From: Variovorax boronicumulans
GTDB lineage: Bacteria > Pseudomonadota > Gammaproteobacteria > Burkholderiales > Burkholderiaceae_C
NCBI RefSeq assembly: GCF_030812215.1
Contig: NZ_JAUSSG010000002.1
Location: forward strand, 372,001-436,000
Direction: 5' to 3'
DNA length: 64,000 bases
Under the pieces are notes generated by a model. That model ran no database searches, was not told the DNA's origin, and worked only from the letters and a program-made list of their open reading frames with translations. Positions within the stretch are counted from its first letter, which is position 1; the number at the start of each line of letters is the position of its first letter. This document shows positions 52,472-61,387 of this stretch, one piece after another. A program made the position numbers and the translations under genes.

Positions 52472-52987
52472 ATGATTCACATACGCGAAGCCCTCGATGC
52501 GGACTGGCCCGCCATCTGGTCCGTGCTCGAACCGACGTTCCGCCGCGGCGACACCTACACCTATCCGCCCGACGTGAGCGAGGAAACGGCCCGCCATTCG
52601 TGGACGAAAGTACCCACCCATACGTTCGTGGCCTGCAACGAAGAGGGCACGGTGCTCGGTACCTACGTCATACGCCCCAATCAGCCCGGCCAGGGCGCGC
52701 ACGTGAGCAACTGCGGCTACGTGGTGTCCGAGGCCGCGCGCGGCCTGGGCGTGGCCTCGGCGCTGTGCGAACACTCGCAGCAGCAGGCCCTGCGCATGGG
52801 CTTTCTGGCGATGCAGTTCAACTTCGTCGTGTCCACCAACGCGCGCGCGGTGCGGCTCTGGCAACGGATGGGCTTCGCCATCGTCGGCACGCTGCCCGGT
52901 GCGTTCAGGCATCCGCAGCACGGCTTCGTGGATGCCTTCGTCATGTACAAGCAGTTGCAAAATTTCGCGACCCGCGGCTCGGCATGA
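52472..52987 (+). CDS. GNAT family N-acetyltransferase
   Basis: 171 residues. Motif A, the acetyl-CoA loop, is SEAARGLGVASALCEHSQQQA; motif B has FNFVVSTNARAVRLWQRMGF and a late Tyr-containing DAFVMYKQL. Substrate unknown. Stop overlaps the LysR gene start (ATGA), so the two are translationally coupled. Confidence 0.9.
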   Translation: MIHIREALDADWPAIWSVLEPTFRRGDTYTYPPDVSEETARHSWTKVPTHTFVACNEEGTVLGTYVIRPNQPGQGAHVSNCGYVVSEAARGLGVASALCEHSQQQALRMGFLAMQFNFVVSTNARAVRLWQRMGFAIVGTLPGAFRHPQHGFVDAFVMYKQLQNFATRGSA

Positions 52988-53922
52988 AGAAGATCGATCC
53001 GCGGCTCCTGCAGGCTTTCGTGGCCGTCGCGCGCGAGGGCTCGGTCTCGCGCGGTGCGCAGCGCCTCTTCCTCACGCAACCGGCGGTGAGCCTGCAACTC
53101 AAGGAACTCGGCGCGCTGGTCGAGCTGGAGTTGTTCCAGCGCACCCCCACCGGTCTCCTGCTGACGCGCGACGGTGCGGCGCTGCTGAACCATGCCGAGC
53201 ACGCGCTCGAAGGGCTGAACGATTTCGCGGTGGCCGCGGACCGGCTCAAGGGCGGCGTGCGCGGATCGCTGCGCATCGGCACCATCCTCGACCCGGAGTT
53301 CACGCGGCTCAGCCCGCTCCTGAAAGAGTTGGTCACGCTCGCGCCCGAACTGGAGACCGAACTGCACCACGGCACGAGCGGCGAAGTGCTGGCCCGACTC
53401 CTCAACAAGGAACTGGACATCGGCTTCTACCTGGGCGACCCCGATGCAAGCGATCTGCCGCAGGCCAGCTCGGCCGCGCGGCGCGGCGACGGCAAGACCT
53501 TCCATTCGGAGGTGCTGACCCGCTTCGACTACCAGGTGATCGGCCCGAGCGGCTGGGCGCCGCAGGTGCTGGGACGCGAATGGCCGGACCTGGCCTGCCT
53601 GCCGTGGGTGCTCGCGCCACCGACCTCCTCGCATTCGCGCCTCTTGGCCCCCGTGCTGCAACAACACCGGCTGGTGTTGAAGAAGGCGGCGCAAGCCGAC
53701 CAGGAAACCTCGATGCTCGCGCTGGTGCGTGCGGGCGTGGGCATTTCGCTGGCGCGCGATGCGGTGGCGTTGCGCGCCAGCCAGCGTGACGGACTGGTGA
53801 TCGCCGACCGGGTGAGCATCGGCTGCGACCTGCGCTTCGTCTGCCTGGCCGGATCGCTCAAGCGCCCGGAAGTGGCCTGCGCGTGGCAGGCCCTGTCGCG
53901 CGCATGGCGGCGCGCGTTCTGA
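52984..53922 (+). CDS. LysR family transcriptional regulator
   Basis: 312 residues: N-terminal winged helix about 5-65 (LLQAFVAVAREGSVSRGAQR; LFLTQPAVSLQLKELGALVE) and a periplasmic-binding-like effector domain about 92-305. ATGA overlap with the GNAT gene. It ends 12 bp before the convergent MFS gene of the sugar-acid operon, so control of that operon is possible but not shown by promoter layout. Confidence 0.92.
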   Translation: MKKIDPRLLQAFVAVAREGSVSRGAQRLFLTQPAVSLQLKELGALVELELFQRTPTGLLLTRDGAALLNHAEHALEGLNDFAVAADRLKGGVRGSLRIGTILDPEFTRLSPLLKELVTLAPELETELHHGTSGEVLARLLNKELDIGFYLGDPDASDLPQASSAARRGDGKTFHSEVLTRFDYQVIGPSGWAPQVLGREWPDLACLPWVLAPPTSSHSRLLAPVLQQHRLVLKKAAQADQETSMLALVRAGVGISLARDAVALRASQRDGLVIADRVSIGCDLRFVCLAGSLKRPEVACAWQALSRAWRRAF

Positions 53923-53934
53923 ACTGCGCCGGCT

Positions 53935-55296
53935 TCAGACCCGGCGCTGCGCCATCGCGCTGAGCGCGGCGTCGGGCCGCATCGCACCGCGCACCGGTGT
54001 GGCCGCAACCTTGCGCCAGCCCTTTGGCATGCAGGCCAGCATCAGCGCCGCGAGCAGTGCCGCGCTTCCGAGCGCGTACAGCCCGGCCGCCGAGCCGCCG
54101 TGGTGCTGCTCCACATAGGTCCTCAAGCTCGGCGCCACGAAGCCGCCGAGGTTGCCGATGGAGTTCACCAGCGCAATGCCCGTGGCGATGCCCAGCCCCG
54201 AGAGCCGCTCCGACAGGAAGGCATAGAAGATGGGCGTGCCCGAGAGGTACGTCGATGCACCGATCGACAGCGCCGCGATCGCGAAGATCGGAGAACCATG
54301 CGCCGACAGGCACACGCACACGCCGAAGATCGTGTACAGCGTGGCCACGGTGATGCGCCGCCGGTCATGGTGGCGGTCCGACCAGCGCGTGACGAAGTAC
54401 ACGACGAACAGCGCCAGCACCCACGGAATGCTGGTGACGAAGCCCACCATCAACCCGATCTTCTGGCCGAGGATCTGCGCCACCTGGCTCGGCAGGTAGA
54501 AGATCAAGCCGTAGGCGGCGATCTGCACGATGAAGAAGTTCACCGCGAAGAACATCACCTTCGGATTGCGCAGCGTCTGCATCACCGTGTGCGGACTGTC
54601 GACGGATTTCTCGGCCGCCTCCTGGTCGAGCACCGCCTGCAGGGCGTCCTGCTGGGGCCGCGTGAGCCACGGGGCGGCATGCGGCCGGTCGACGATCACG
54701 AAGAACGCGACGATGCCCACCACCACCGCCATCGCGCCCTCGATCAGGAACATCCATTCCCATCCCTTCAGGCCGCCGATGCCGTGCATGTCGAGCAGCG
54801 CGCCGGAAACCGGTCCGCCGATGACCAGCGCACCCGCAAAGCCGAACAGGAGGATGCCGTTGGCCTGCGCCCTGACCTTCGCGGGGAACCAGTAGGTCAG
54901 CGTCAGCAGCACGCCGGGATAGAAGCCCGCCTCCGCGATGCCCAGCAAGAAGCGCAGCACGTAGAACGACATCTCGCTGGTGGCGAACATCATGGCCGAC
55001 GCCACGAGCCCCCAGGTCACCATGATCCGGCACAGCCAGATGCGCGGGCCGACGCGCGAGAGGATCACGTTGCTCGGTACCTCGAAGATCGCGTAGCTCA
55101 CGAAGAAGATTCCCGCGCCCAGCGCGAAGGCGCTGTCGCTGATGCCGGTGTCGATCTGCAGCGCGCTCTTGGCGAAGCCGACGTTCACCCGGTCGAGAAT
55201 CGACATGATGTACATGACGATCAGCATCGGAAGAAGGCGCCAGCGGGCCTTGCGGATCGCGCCGCTCACCAGGTCGCTGTAGGGACTCGTTGTCAT
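53935..55296 (-). CDS. MFS transporter, anion:cation symporter (ACS) family
   Basis: 453 residues with 12 hydrophobic helices. The ACS signature includes LDRVNVGFAKSALQ in the first loop and FLLGIAEAGFYPGVLLTLTYWF near helix 4. Likely imports a sugar acid such as a pentonate or hexonate, matching the dehydratase and FAH genes upstream in the same operon. GGAG nine bases before the ATG at 55296 supports the start over a 31-codon extension. Confidence 0.92.
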   Translation of the reverse strand: MTTSPYSDLVSGAIRKARWRLLPMLIVMYIMSILDRVNVGFAKSALQIDTGISDSAFALGAGIFFVSYAIFEVPSNVILSRVGPRIWLCRIMVTWGLVASAMMFATSEMSFYVLRFLLGIAEAGFYPGVLLTLTYWFPAKVRAQANGILLFGFAGALVIGGPVSGALLDMHGIGGLKGWEWMFLIEGAMAVVVGIVAFFVIVDRPHAAPWLTRPQQDALQAVLDQEAAEKSVDSPHTVMQTLRNPKVMFFAVNFFIVQIAAYGLIFYLPSQVAQILGQKIGLMVGFVTSIPWVLALFVVYFVTRWSDRHHDRRRITVATLYTIFGVCVCLSAHGSPIFAIAALSIGASTYLSGTPIFYAFLSERLSGLGIATGIALVNSIGNLGGFVAPSLRTYVEQHHGGSAAGLYALGSAALLAALMLACMPKGWRKVAATPVRGAMRPDAALSAMAQRRV

Positions 55297-55345
55297 TGTT
55301 GTTGTCTCCGGATGGTTGTTGTGTCTGTGGGGATGCGCCGGTGCG

Positions 55346-56167
55346 TCAGCCGCGCGCGACGGCACCCGCCACCGGGTTCGTGACCGCACCCAGGCCGTCG
55401 ATCTCGACCGTCACCACATCGCCGCGCTTCAAGAAGCGCGGCGGCTTGAGCCCGAGGCCCACGCCCGCGGGCGTGCCGGTGAGGATCAGGTCGCCGGGCT
55501 CCAGCGTCATTGCGCGCGAGAGGTAGGCGATGAGGTAGGCGACCGAAAAAATCATCTCGCGCGTGTTCGACGACTGCACCGCCTCGCCATTGACGCGGCA
55601 ATAGATGCCCAGCGACTGCACATCGGCAATCTCGTCGCGCGTGACCATCGTGGGCGCCAGCGGGCAGAAGCCGTCGAGCGACTTGCCGCGCACCCATTGC
55701 GCCTCGCCCAGCTGCACGTCGCGCGCGCTCACGTCGTTGGTCGCCACGTAGCCGAAAACGTGCGAGAGCGCATCGGCCTCGCGCACGCCGCGCGCACGGC
55801 GGCCGATGACCACGCCCAGCTCGGCCTCCCAGTCGACCTTCTCGGTGAAGCCTTCGGGCCACGCGATCGGGTCGCCATGCGCGGCCAGCGTGTTGCCGAA
55901 CTTGGCGAAGATGACCGGCTTCTCGGGGATGGCGAGGCCGGTCTCGATGCAGTGGTCGCGGTAGTTCGCGCCCACGCAGACGATGTTGCGCGGCACCAGC
56001 GGGGCCGCGGGCTCCAGGCTCGCGAGCGGCACGGGCTCGCCGTCATCGCGCCAGGCCGCGCCCTCCACGATGGCCTGCATGTCGCGCGCATCCACGAGTT
56101 GCAGCGCGCCCTCCTTCACATACCCCACGCGCAGGCCGTCCTGCGCTCGAACCGTCATCCACTTCAT
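55346..56167 (-). CDS. Fumarylacetoacetate hydrolase family protein
   Basis: 273 residues. FAH core begins IVCVGANYRDHCIETG; metal ligands lie in KVDWEAELGVVIG (Glu, Glu) and NDVSARDVQ (Asp), and the later LILTGTPAGVG loop is conserved. Members hydrolyse 2,4-diketo acids or decarboxylate oxo-acids; in this operon it may act on a keto-deoxy or diketo acid formed after dehydration. GGAG lies seven bases before the ATG at 56167. Confidence 0.9.
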   Translation of the reverse strand: MKWMTVRAQDGLRVGYVKEGALQLVDARDMQAIVEGAAWRDDGEPVPLASLEPAAPLVPRNIVCVGANYRDHCIETGLAIPEKPVIFAKFGNTLAAHGDPIAWPEGFTEKVDWEAELGVVIGRRARGVREADALSHVFGYVATNDVSARDVQLGEAQWVRGKSLDGFCPLAPTMVTRDEIADVQSLGIYCRVNGEAVQSSNTREMIFSVAYLIAYLSRAMTLEPGDLILTGTPAGVGLGLKPPRFLKRGDVVTVEIDGLGAVTNPVAGAVARG

Positions 56168-56219
56168 TGCTCGACTCCGATGGTTGAAAAAATCTGGCTT
56201 GTTCGTGCCGGTGATTGCG

Positions 56220-58010
56220 TCAGTGGTTGCGGCGGGGAATGCCCGCGGTCTGCGCCACGCGCTGGTACTTGGTGGCGGGCTTGAGCACCATCCCTTCGGA
56301 GAGGGTGTCCACCATGGCGCGCTGGATTTCCTGCCAGGGCGTCTGGCTCGCGGGAATCGGGTAGCCGCCGCTCGCCTCGAGCGCGCGCGCACGCGCCTGC
56401 AGCACCTCGTCGCTCACGAGCATGTTCACCGTGCGGTGCTTGAGATCGACGCGCACCGCATCGCCGGTCTGCAGCAGCGCGAGACCCGCGCCCGCGGCCG
56501 CCTCCGGCGAGGCATTCAGGATCGAGGGCGACCCCGAGGTGCCCGACTGCCGCCCGTCGCCGATGCACGGCAGTGCCGACACGCCGCTCTTGAGCAGGTG
56601 CGCGGGCGCCCGCATGTTGACCACCTCGGACGAGCCCGGATGCCCGATGGGCCCGACGCCGCGCATGAACAGGATGCAGCGCGCGTCGATGTCGAGCGTC
56701 GGGTCTTCGATGCGGCGCTCGAAATCCTCCGGCCCGTCAAACACGATGGCGCGCCCGACGAAGGCGTCGGTATCGCCCGGCGTGCTGAGGTAGCGCGCCC
56801 TGAACTCGTCGGAGATCACGCTGGTCTTCATGATCGCGCTGTCGAACAGGTTGCCCGACATGACGAGGAAGCCCGCGTTCTCCTTCAGCGCATTGCCGAA
56901 GGAGCGGATCACATCGGCGTCCTTCACCGGCGCATCGACGCAGTTGACGGCCAGGGTCTTGCCGTTGACGGTGAGCGCGTCTTCGCGGATGAGGCCGTGG
57001 CGATGCAGCTCCGCGACCACAGCGGGCACGCCGCCCGCGCGGTAGAACTCCTCGCCGAGGTATTTGCCGGCCGGTTGCATATCGAGGATGAGCGGCACCT
57101 CGAGCCCGACCGTCTCCCAGTCCTGCACAGTCAGGTCGACACCCGCGTGCTTGGCAACGGCCACCAGGTGGATCGGCGCGTTGGTCGAGCCGCCGATGGC
57201 CGAGTTGACGACGATCGCGTTCTCGAAGGCAGAGCGCGTGAGGATGTCCGAGGGCTTCAGGTCCTCGCGCACCATCTCGACGATGCGGCGCCCCGTTTCG
57301 TAGGCCATCTGCCCACGCTCGCGGTAAGGCGCCGGAATGGCCGCGCAGCCGGGCAGGCTCATGCCGAGGGCTTCGGCCAGCGCATTCATCGTCGAGGCCG
57401 TGCCCATCACGTTGCAATGGCCGGCAGAGGGCACCGTGGAGGCGACCAGGTCGATGTAGCCGGGAAAGTCGATGCTGCCCTTGGCGAACAGTTCGCGCGC
57501 CTTGAACAGCGTGGTGCCGGTGCCCGTGCGCTGCCCGTCGTGCCAGCCGTTGAGCATCGGCCCGCCCGACAGGATGATCGCGGGAATGTTGGCGGTGGCC
57601 GCGGCCATGAGCGCGGCGGGCGTGGTCTTGTCGCAGCCGGTGGTGAGCACGACGCCGTCGATCGGATAGCCCGTGAGGATTTCCACAAGCCCCAGGTATG
57701 CGAGGTTGCGGTCCAGCGCGGCGGTGGGGCGGCGGCCGTTCTCCTGGATCGGGTGCATCGGGAACTCCATCGCGATGCCGCCCATCTCGCGGATGCCGTC
57801 GCGCACGCGCTGCGCCAGCTCGCGGTGGTGGCGGTTGCAGGGCGTGAGGTCGGAGCCGCTCTGCGCGATGCCGATGATGGGCTTGCCGGATTGCAGTTCT
57901 TCGCGCGTGAGGCCGTAGTTCAGGTACCAGGCCAGGTGCAGGACCGAGAGTTCGCTGTGCTCGGGGTTGTTGAACCACGCGGCGGAGCGGAGGGGGCGGG
58001 TTGTTGTCAT
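56220..58010 (-). CDS. IlvD/Edd family dehydratase, probably sugar-acid specific
   Basis: 596 residues of the dihydroxy-acid/phosphogluconate dehydratase family. Iron-sulfur ligands are probably Cys in [23 protein letters not shown] and [12 protein letters not shown]. The three-cysteine [2Fe-2S] pattern and ~580-600 aa length fit L-arabinonate/D-xylonate-type dehydratases better than IlvD itself. It yields a 2-keto-3-deoxy acid. First gene of the dehydratase-FAH-MFS operon; start [13 protein letters not shown] at 58010. Confidence 0.9.
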   Translation of the reverse strand: MTTTRPLRSAAWFNNPEHSELSVLHLAWYLNYGLTREELQSGKPIIGIAQSGSDLTPCNRHHRELAQRVRDGIREMGGIAMEFPMHPIQENGRRPTAALDRNLAYLGLVEILTGYPIDGVVLTTGCDKTTPAALMAAATANIPAIILSGGPMLNGWHDGQRTGTGTTLFKARELFAKGSIDFPGYIDLVASTVPSAGHCNVMGTASTMNALAEALGMSLPGCAAIPAPYRERGQMAYETGRRIVEMVREDLKPSDILTRSAFENAIVVNSAIGGSTNAPIHLVAVAKHAGVDLTVQDWETVGLEVPLILDMQPAGKYLGEEFYRAGGVPAVVAELHRHGLIREDALTVNGKTLAVNCVDAPVKDADVIRSFGNALKENAGFLVMSGNLFDSAIMKTSVISDEFRARYLSTPGDTDAFVGRAIVFDGPEDFERRIEDPTLDIDARCILFMRGVGPIGHPGSSEVVNMRAPAHLLKSGVSALPCIGDGRQSGTSGSPSILNASPEAAAGAGLALLQTGDAVRVDLKHRTVNMLVSDEVLQARARALEASGGYPIPASQTPWQEIQRAMVDTLSEGMVLKPATKYQRVAQTAGIPRRNH

Positions 58011-58245
58011 GGCGTCTCTGTTCAGTGGGGTGAGCGGAAAGAGCGCGCGAGACGACCCCTCGCGAGATGGCTTCGCCATCGCGATTCGTTCGGGTGTCTC
58101 CGGTGCGTTCTTGTGGTGCGGCGCAAGCTTAGGCAAAGGCCTTCGCGGGCGCCAATGAGATCGGTTGAGGGGCTGTATAAGCGCGGCAAATACACCGGCA
58201 CACCGGCGTACCCATGCAAGACCGGGTTTTGGGCCCGCTTTTAGA

Positions 58246-60150
58246 ATGTTTCCGGTGAGCGCACTACCCTCCTCCATTCCCCCCTCCCCCCGCCGCCCGA
58301 TCCGCGAGCTTCCCGATGAGCTGATCAGCCAGATCGCCGCCGGCGAAGTGGTCGAGCGGCCGGCCTCGGTGGTGCGCGAACTGCTCGACAACGCCCTCGA
58401 TGCGGGCGCGAGCCAGATCACGGTGCGGCTTGCCTCGGGCGGCGTGCGGTTGATCTCTGTGGAAGACGACGGCCTGGGCATTCCGCGCGAAGAACTCACG
58501 GTGGCCCTGCGCCGCCATGCCACCAGCAAGATCGCGAGCCTGGACGACCTGGAGACGGTCGGCACCATGGGCTTTCGCGGCGAGGCGCTCGCGGCGATCA
58601 ATGCGATTGCCGAGCTCAGCATCCTCTCGCGCTTCACCGGTGCCGACAGCGCCTTCGCGCTCGACGGCCGCACCGGCGAACTGCGCCCGGTGGCGCGTTC
58701 GGTCGGCACCACGGTCGAAGTGCGCGAACTCTTTTTTGCGACGCCCGCGCGCCGCAAGTTCCTCAAGACCGATGCCACCGAGCTGGCCCATTGCATCGAG
58801 GCGGTGCGCCGCCACGCGCTGGCCCGGCCCGAGGTCGGCTTCTCGGTCTGGCACGACGGCAAGCTGGTCGAGCAATGGCGCGCGGCCGACGCACGCGAGC
58901 AGCGGCTGGCCGATGCGCTCAGCGACGACTTCGTGGCCAAGAGCGTGGCCGTCGAGCACGTGGGCGGCGTGGTGCGCGTGGTCGGCCGCGCCGGCATTCC
59001 CGATGCGGCGCGCTCGCGCGGCGACCAGCAGTTCTTCTATGTCAACGGCCGCTTCGTGCGCGACAAGGTGCTCTCGCACGCGGTGCGCAGCGCCTATGAA
59101 GACGTGCTGCACGGCCAGCGCCAGCCGATCTATGCGCTGTACCTGGAGATCGATCCGTCGCGCGTCGACGTGAACGTGCACCCGACCAAGATCGAGGTGC
59201 GCTTTCGCGATGGCCGCGAGGTGCACCAGGCGGTGCGCCACGCCATCGAGGACGCACTGGCCGCGCCGCGCGCTGGCGATGCAGTGGCCCCCAGCGGTGC
59301 GCCGCAGCCCTTCTTCAAGGAGACCCCGCTGCCTGAGAGCGCGAGCTGGTCGCAGCCGGCCATGAACTTCGTGGCACGGGAGCGCGGTGCCGGCGATTTC
59401 GAGGCGATGTGGCCGCGCCGCACCGACGAACTCGGGCATGCACCCGATTCCACGCCCTCGCACTGGCCCCTGACCGACGCGGCGCCGATGACCTTCAGGG
59501 CACCCGTGGGGCTGCCCTCGAGCCCCGAAGAAGATCCCGCTTCCTCCGCCGCCACCAACGAGCAAGCCTGGCCCCTCGGCCGCGCGCTGGCTCAGCTGCA
59601 AGGCATCTACATCCTGGCCGAGAACACCCAGGGCCTGGTGGTGGTCGACATGCATGCGGCCCACGAGCGCATCGTCTACGAACGGCTCAAGACGCAGCTC
59701 GACGGCGCCGCCATCACCAGCCAACCGCTCTTGATTCCCGCGACCTTCGCGGCCACGCCGCAGGAAGTGGCCACGGCCGAGGCCTGCGCCGAGGTGCTGC
59801 CCACGCTGGGGCTGGAAATCACCGCGTTCTCGGCACGCACGCTCGCGGTGCGCGCCGTGCCCGGAACGCTGGCCGATGGCGATCCGGTCGAGCTGGCGCG
59901 CAGCGTGCTGGCCGAACTGGGCCAGCACGACGCCAGCACCGTGGTGCAGCGCGCACAGAACGAATTGCTGTCCACCATGGCCTGCCACGGCGCCGTGCGG
60001 GCGAACCGCAAGCTCACCATCGACGAGATGAACGCACTGTTACGCCAGATGGAAGCCACCGAGCGTTCGGACCAGTGCAACCACGGCCGGCCGACCTGGC
60101 GGCAGCTGTCGATCCGCGAGCTCGACACGCTGTTCATGCGCGGCCGATAG
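58246..60150 (+). CDS. mutL: DNA mismatch repair protein MutL, endonuclease type
   Basis: 634 residues. N-terminal GHKL ATPase: [22 protein letters not shown] and [13 protein letters not shown]. The C-terminal dimerisation domain carries [12 protein letters not shown], a DQHA(X)2E(X)4E-type metal site with Met for Gln, plus ACHGAVR and CNHGRPTW, matching endonuclease-active MutL rather than the E. coli form. Start uncertain: ATG 58246 or GTG 58255, neither with a ribosome-binding site; TAGAAT at 58242-58247 may be a -10, favouring a near-leaderless GTG. It is usually next to amiC, but here 7 kb lies between. Confidence 0.95.
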   Translation: MFPVSALPSSIPPSPRRPIRELPDELISQIAAGEVVERPASVVRELLDNALDAGASQITVRLASGGVRLISVEDDGLGIPREELTVALRRHATSKIASLDDLETVGTMGFRGEALAAINAIAELSILSRFTGADSAFALDGRTGELRPVARSVGTTVEVRELFFATPARRKFLKTDATELAHCIEAVRRHALARPEVGFSVWHDGKLVEQWRAADAREQRLADALSDDFVAKSVAVEHVGGVVRVVGRAGIPDAARSRGDQQFFYVNGRFVRDKVLSHAVRSAYEDVLHGQRQPIYALYLEIDPSRVDVNVHPTKIEVRFRDGREVHQAVRHAIEDALAAPRAGDAVAPSGAPQPFFKETPLPESASWSQPAMNFVARERGAGDFEAMWPRRTDELGHAPDSTPSHWPLTDAAPMTFRAPVGLPSSPEEDPASSAATNEQAWPLGRALAQLQGIYILAENTQGLVVVDMHAAHERIVYERLKTQLDGAAITSQPLLIPATFAATPQEVATAEACAEVLPTLGLEITAFSARTLAVRAVPGTLADGDPVELARSVLAELGQHDASTVVQRAQNELLSTMACHGAVRANRKLTIDEMNALLRQMEATERSDQCNHGRPTWRQLSIRELDTLFMRGR

Positions 60151-60337
60151 CCGAATCGGCACTTTTTTCAGGGTTTTCGAGGGTTTCCGGGGGTCATCCG
60201 GGGACCGGGCACGCACGTTGCATGGTCTAGCCAAAGCGCCGTCGAGCGCTGTTTCAGGGGGTTACCAGGGCGCAACGCCGGCGCGCCGTGGTGAAAGCGG
60301 ATGAAACTTTCGGCCGGTATCGCTGTCCCTCAACCCC

Positions 60338-61315
60338 ATGATGAAACGCTGGACCCTCCTCGCGTCTGTCCTCTCGCTTTGCGCTCTGCTCGCCGCCGGT
60401 TGCTCCACGTTCGACGAACAACAGCGCGAATGGATCTTTCAGCCCAGCGACCGCAGCTGGGGCAACACCGCCACCATGACGCAGGGCATGGAGGACGTCT
60501 GGATCGATTTCCAATCCTCCATCACCGGCGAACCCGCGCGACTGCACGGCCTGTGGCTGGGCGGTGCCCCCGAGACCACCGAAACCCCCGTGCTGCTGTA
60601 CCTGCACGGCGCGCGCTACAACGTGGCCGGCTCGGCGCCGCGCATCCAGCGCATGCACGAGTTGGGCTTCTCGGTGCTGGCCATCGACTACCGCGGCTTC
60701 GGCAAGAGCTCCAAGGGCCTGCCCTCGGAAGAATCGGCCCGTGAAGACGCCCGCGCCGCCTGGACCTGGCTGGCCGCGCGCCACCCCAGGCAACACCGTT
60801 ACATCTTCGGCCACTCGCTGGGCGGCGCCATCGGCATCGACCTGGCGGCGCATGTGAACGACGAGAGCGGCACCATCGTGGAGAGCACCTTCAGCTCCAT
60901 CGCCGACGTGGTCAGCAGCTTCAAGTGGGGCTGGCTGCCGCTGGGCCCCTTCATCACACAGCGCTTCGAGGCCATCAACACCGTCAAGGACATCGGCGCA
61001 CCGCTGCTGGTGGTGCATGGCACGGCCGACAGCCTGATCAATCCGACGCTGGGCCGCAAGCTCTATGACGCGGCCACGGTGCCCAAGCTGTTCGTGCTGG
61101 TCGAGGGCGGCTCGCACCACAACACCAACTCGGTGGGCGAGGCGCAGTACCGCGCGGCGCTGACGCAGCTGTTCCGCATGAAGCCCGACAACATGGTGGC
61201 GCGCAACCAGCCGAAGCTGTCGCCGCCCACGCTGGCCCTGCCGCTGCCGCCTGCGATGGCACCGCAGGACGTGCGCGACGAGGCGCGCGCGAACAGCGTG
61301 CCCGCGGCGATCTGA
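60338..61315 (+). CDS. Lipoprotein alpha/beta hydrolase
   Basis: 325 residues. Lipobox LAAGC (Cys22), so membrane-anchored on the periplasmic side. Alpha/beta-hydrolase elements: LLYLHGARYNVAG oxyanion region, the nucleophile elbow FGHSLGGAIG (Ser), LLVVHGTADSLINP (Asp) and a late SHHN (His). Related to the YfhR/Bem46-like group of serine hydrolases. The C-terminal 40 residues are Pro-rich. MMK start; the second Met is equally possible. Confidence 0.88.
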   Translation: MMKRWTLLASVLSLCALLAAGCSTFDEQQREWIFQPSDRSWGNTATMTQGMEDVWIDFQSSITGEPARLHGLWLGGAPETTETPVLLYLHGARYNVAGSAPRIQRMHELGFSVLAIDYRGFGKSSKGLPSEESAREDARAAWTWLAARHPRQHRYIFGHSLGGAIGIDLAAHVNDESGTIVESTFSSIADVVSSFKWGWLPLGPFITQRFEAINTVKDIGAPLLVVHGTADSLINPTLGRKLYDAATVPKLFVLVEGGSHHNTNSVGEAQYRAALTQLFRMKPDNMVARNQPKLSPPTLALPLPPAMAPQDVRDEARANSVPAAI

Positions 61316-61323
61316 AACCCGAT

Positions 61324-61383
61324 CCGTTCGGGCTGAGCCTGTCGAAGCGCTGCGCGAGGCTTCGACGAGCTCGGCCCGAACGG
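61324..61383. repeat. REP-like interrupted palindrome
   Basis: Left arm CCGTTCGGGCTGAGC-ctg-TCGAAGC (61324-61348) is complementary, with mismatches, to the right arm GCTTCGA-cga-GCTCGGCCCGAACGG (61359-61383), ten-base loop. This TTCGGGCTGAGC...TCGAAGC palindrome is a common dispersed repeat of betaproteobacteria and pseudomonads. Between convergent genes, four bases before the next stop codon; may act as a transcript end. Confidence 0.8.
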
Positions 61384-61387
61384 TTGT

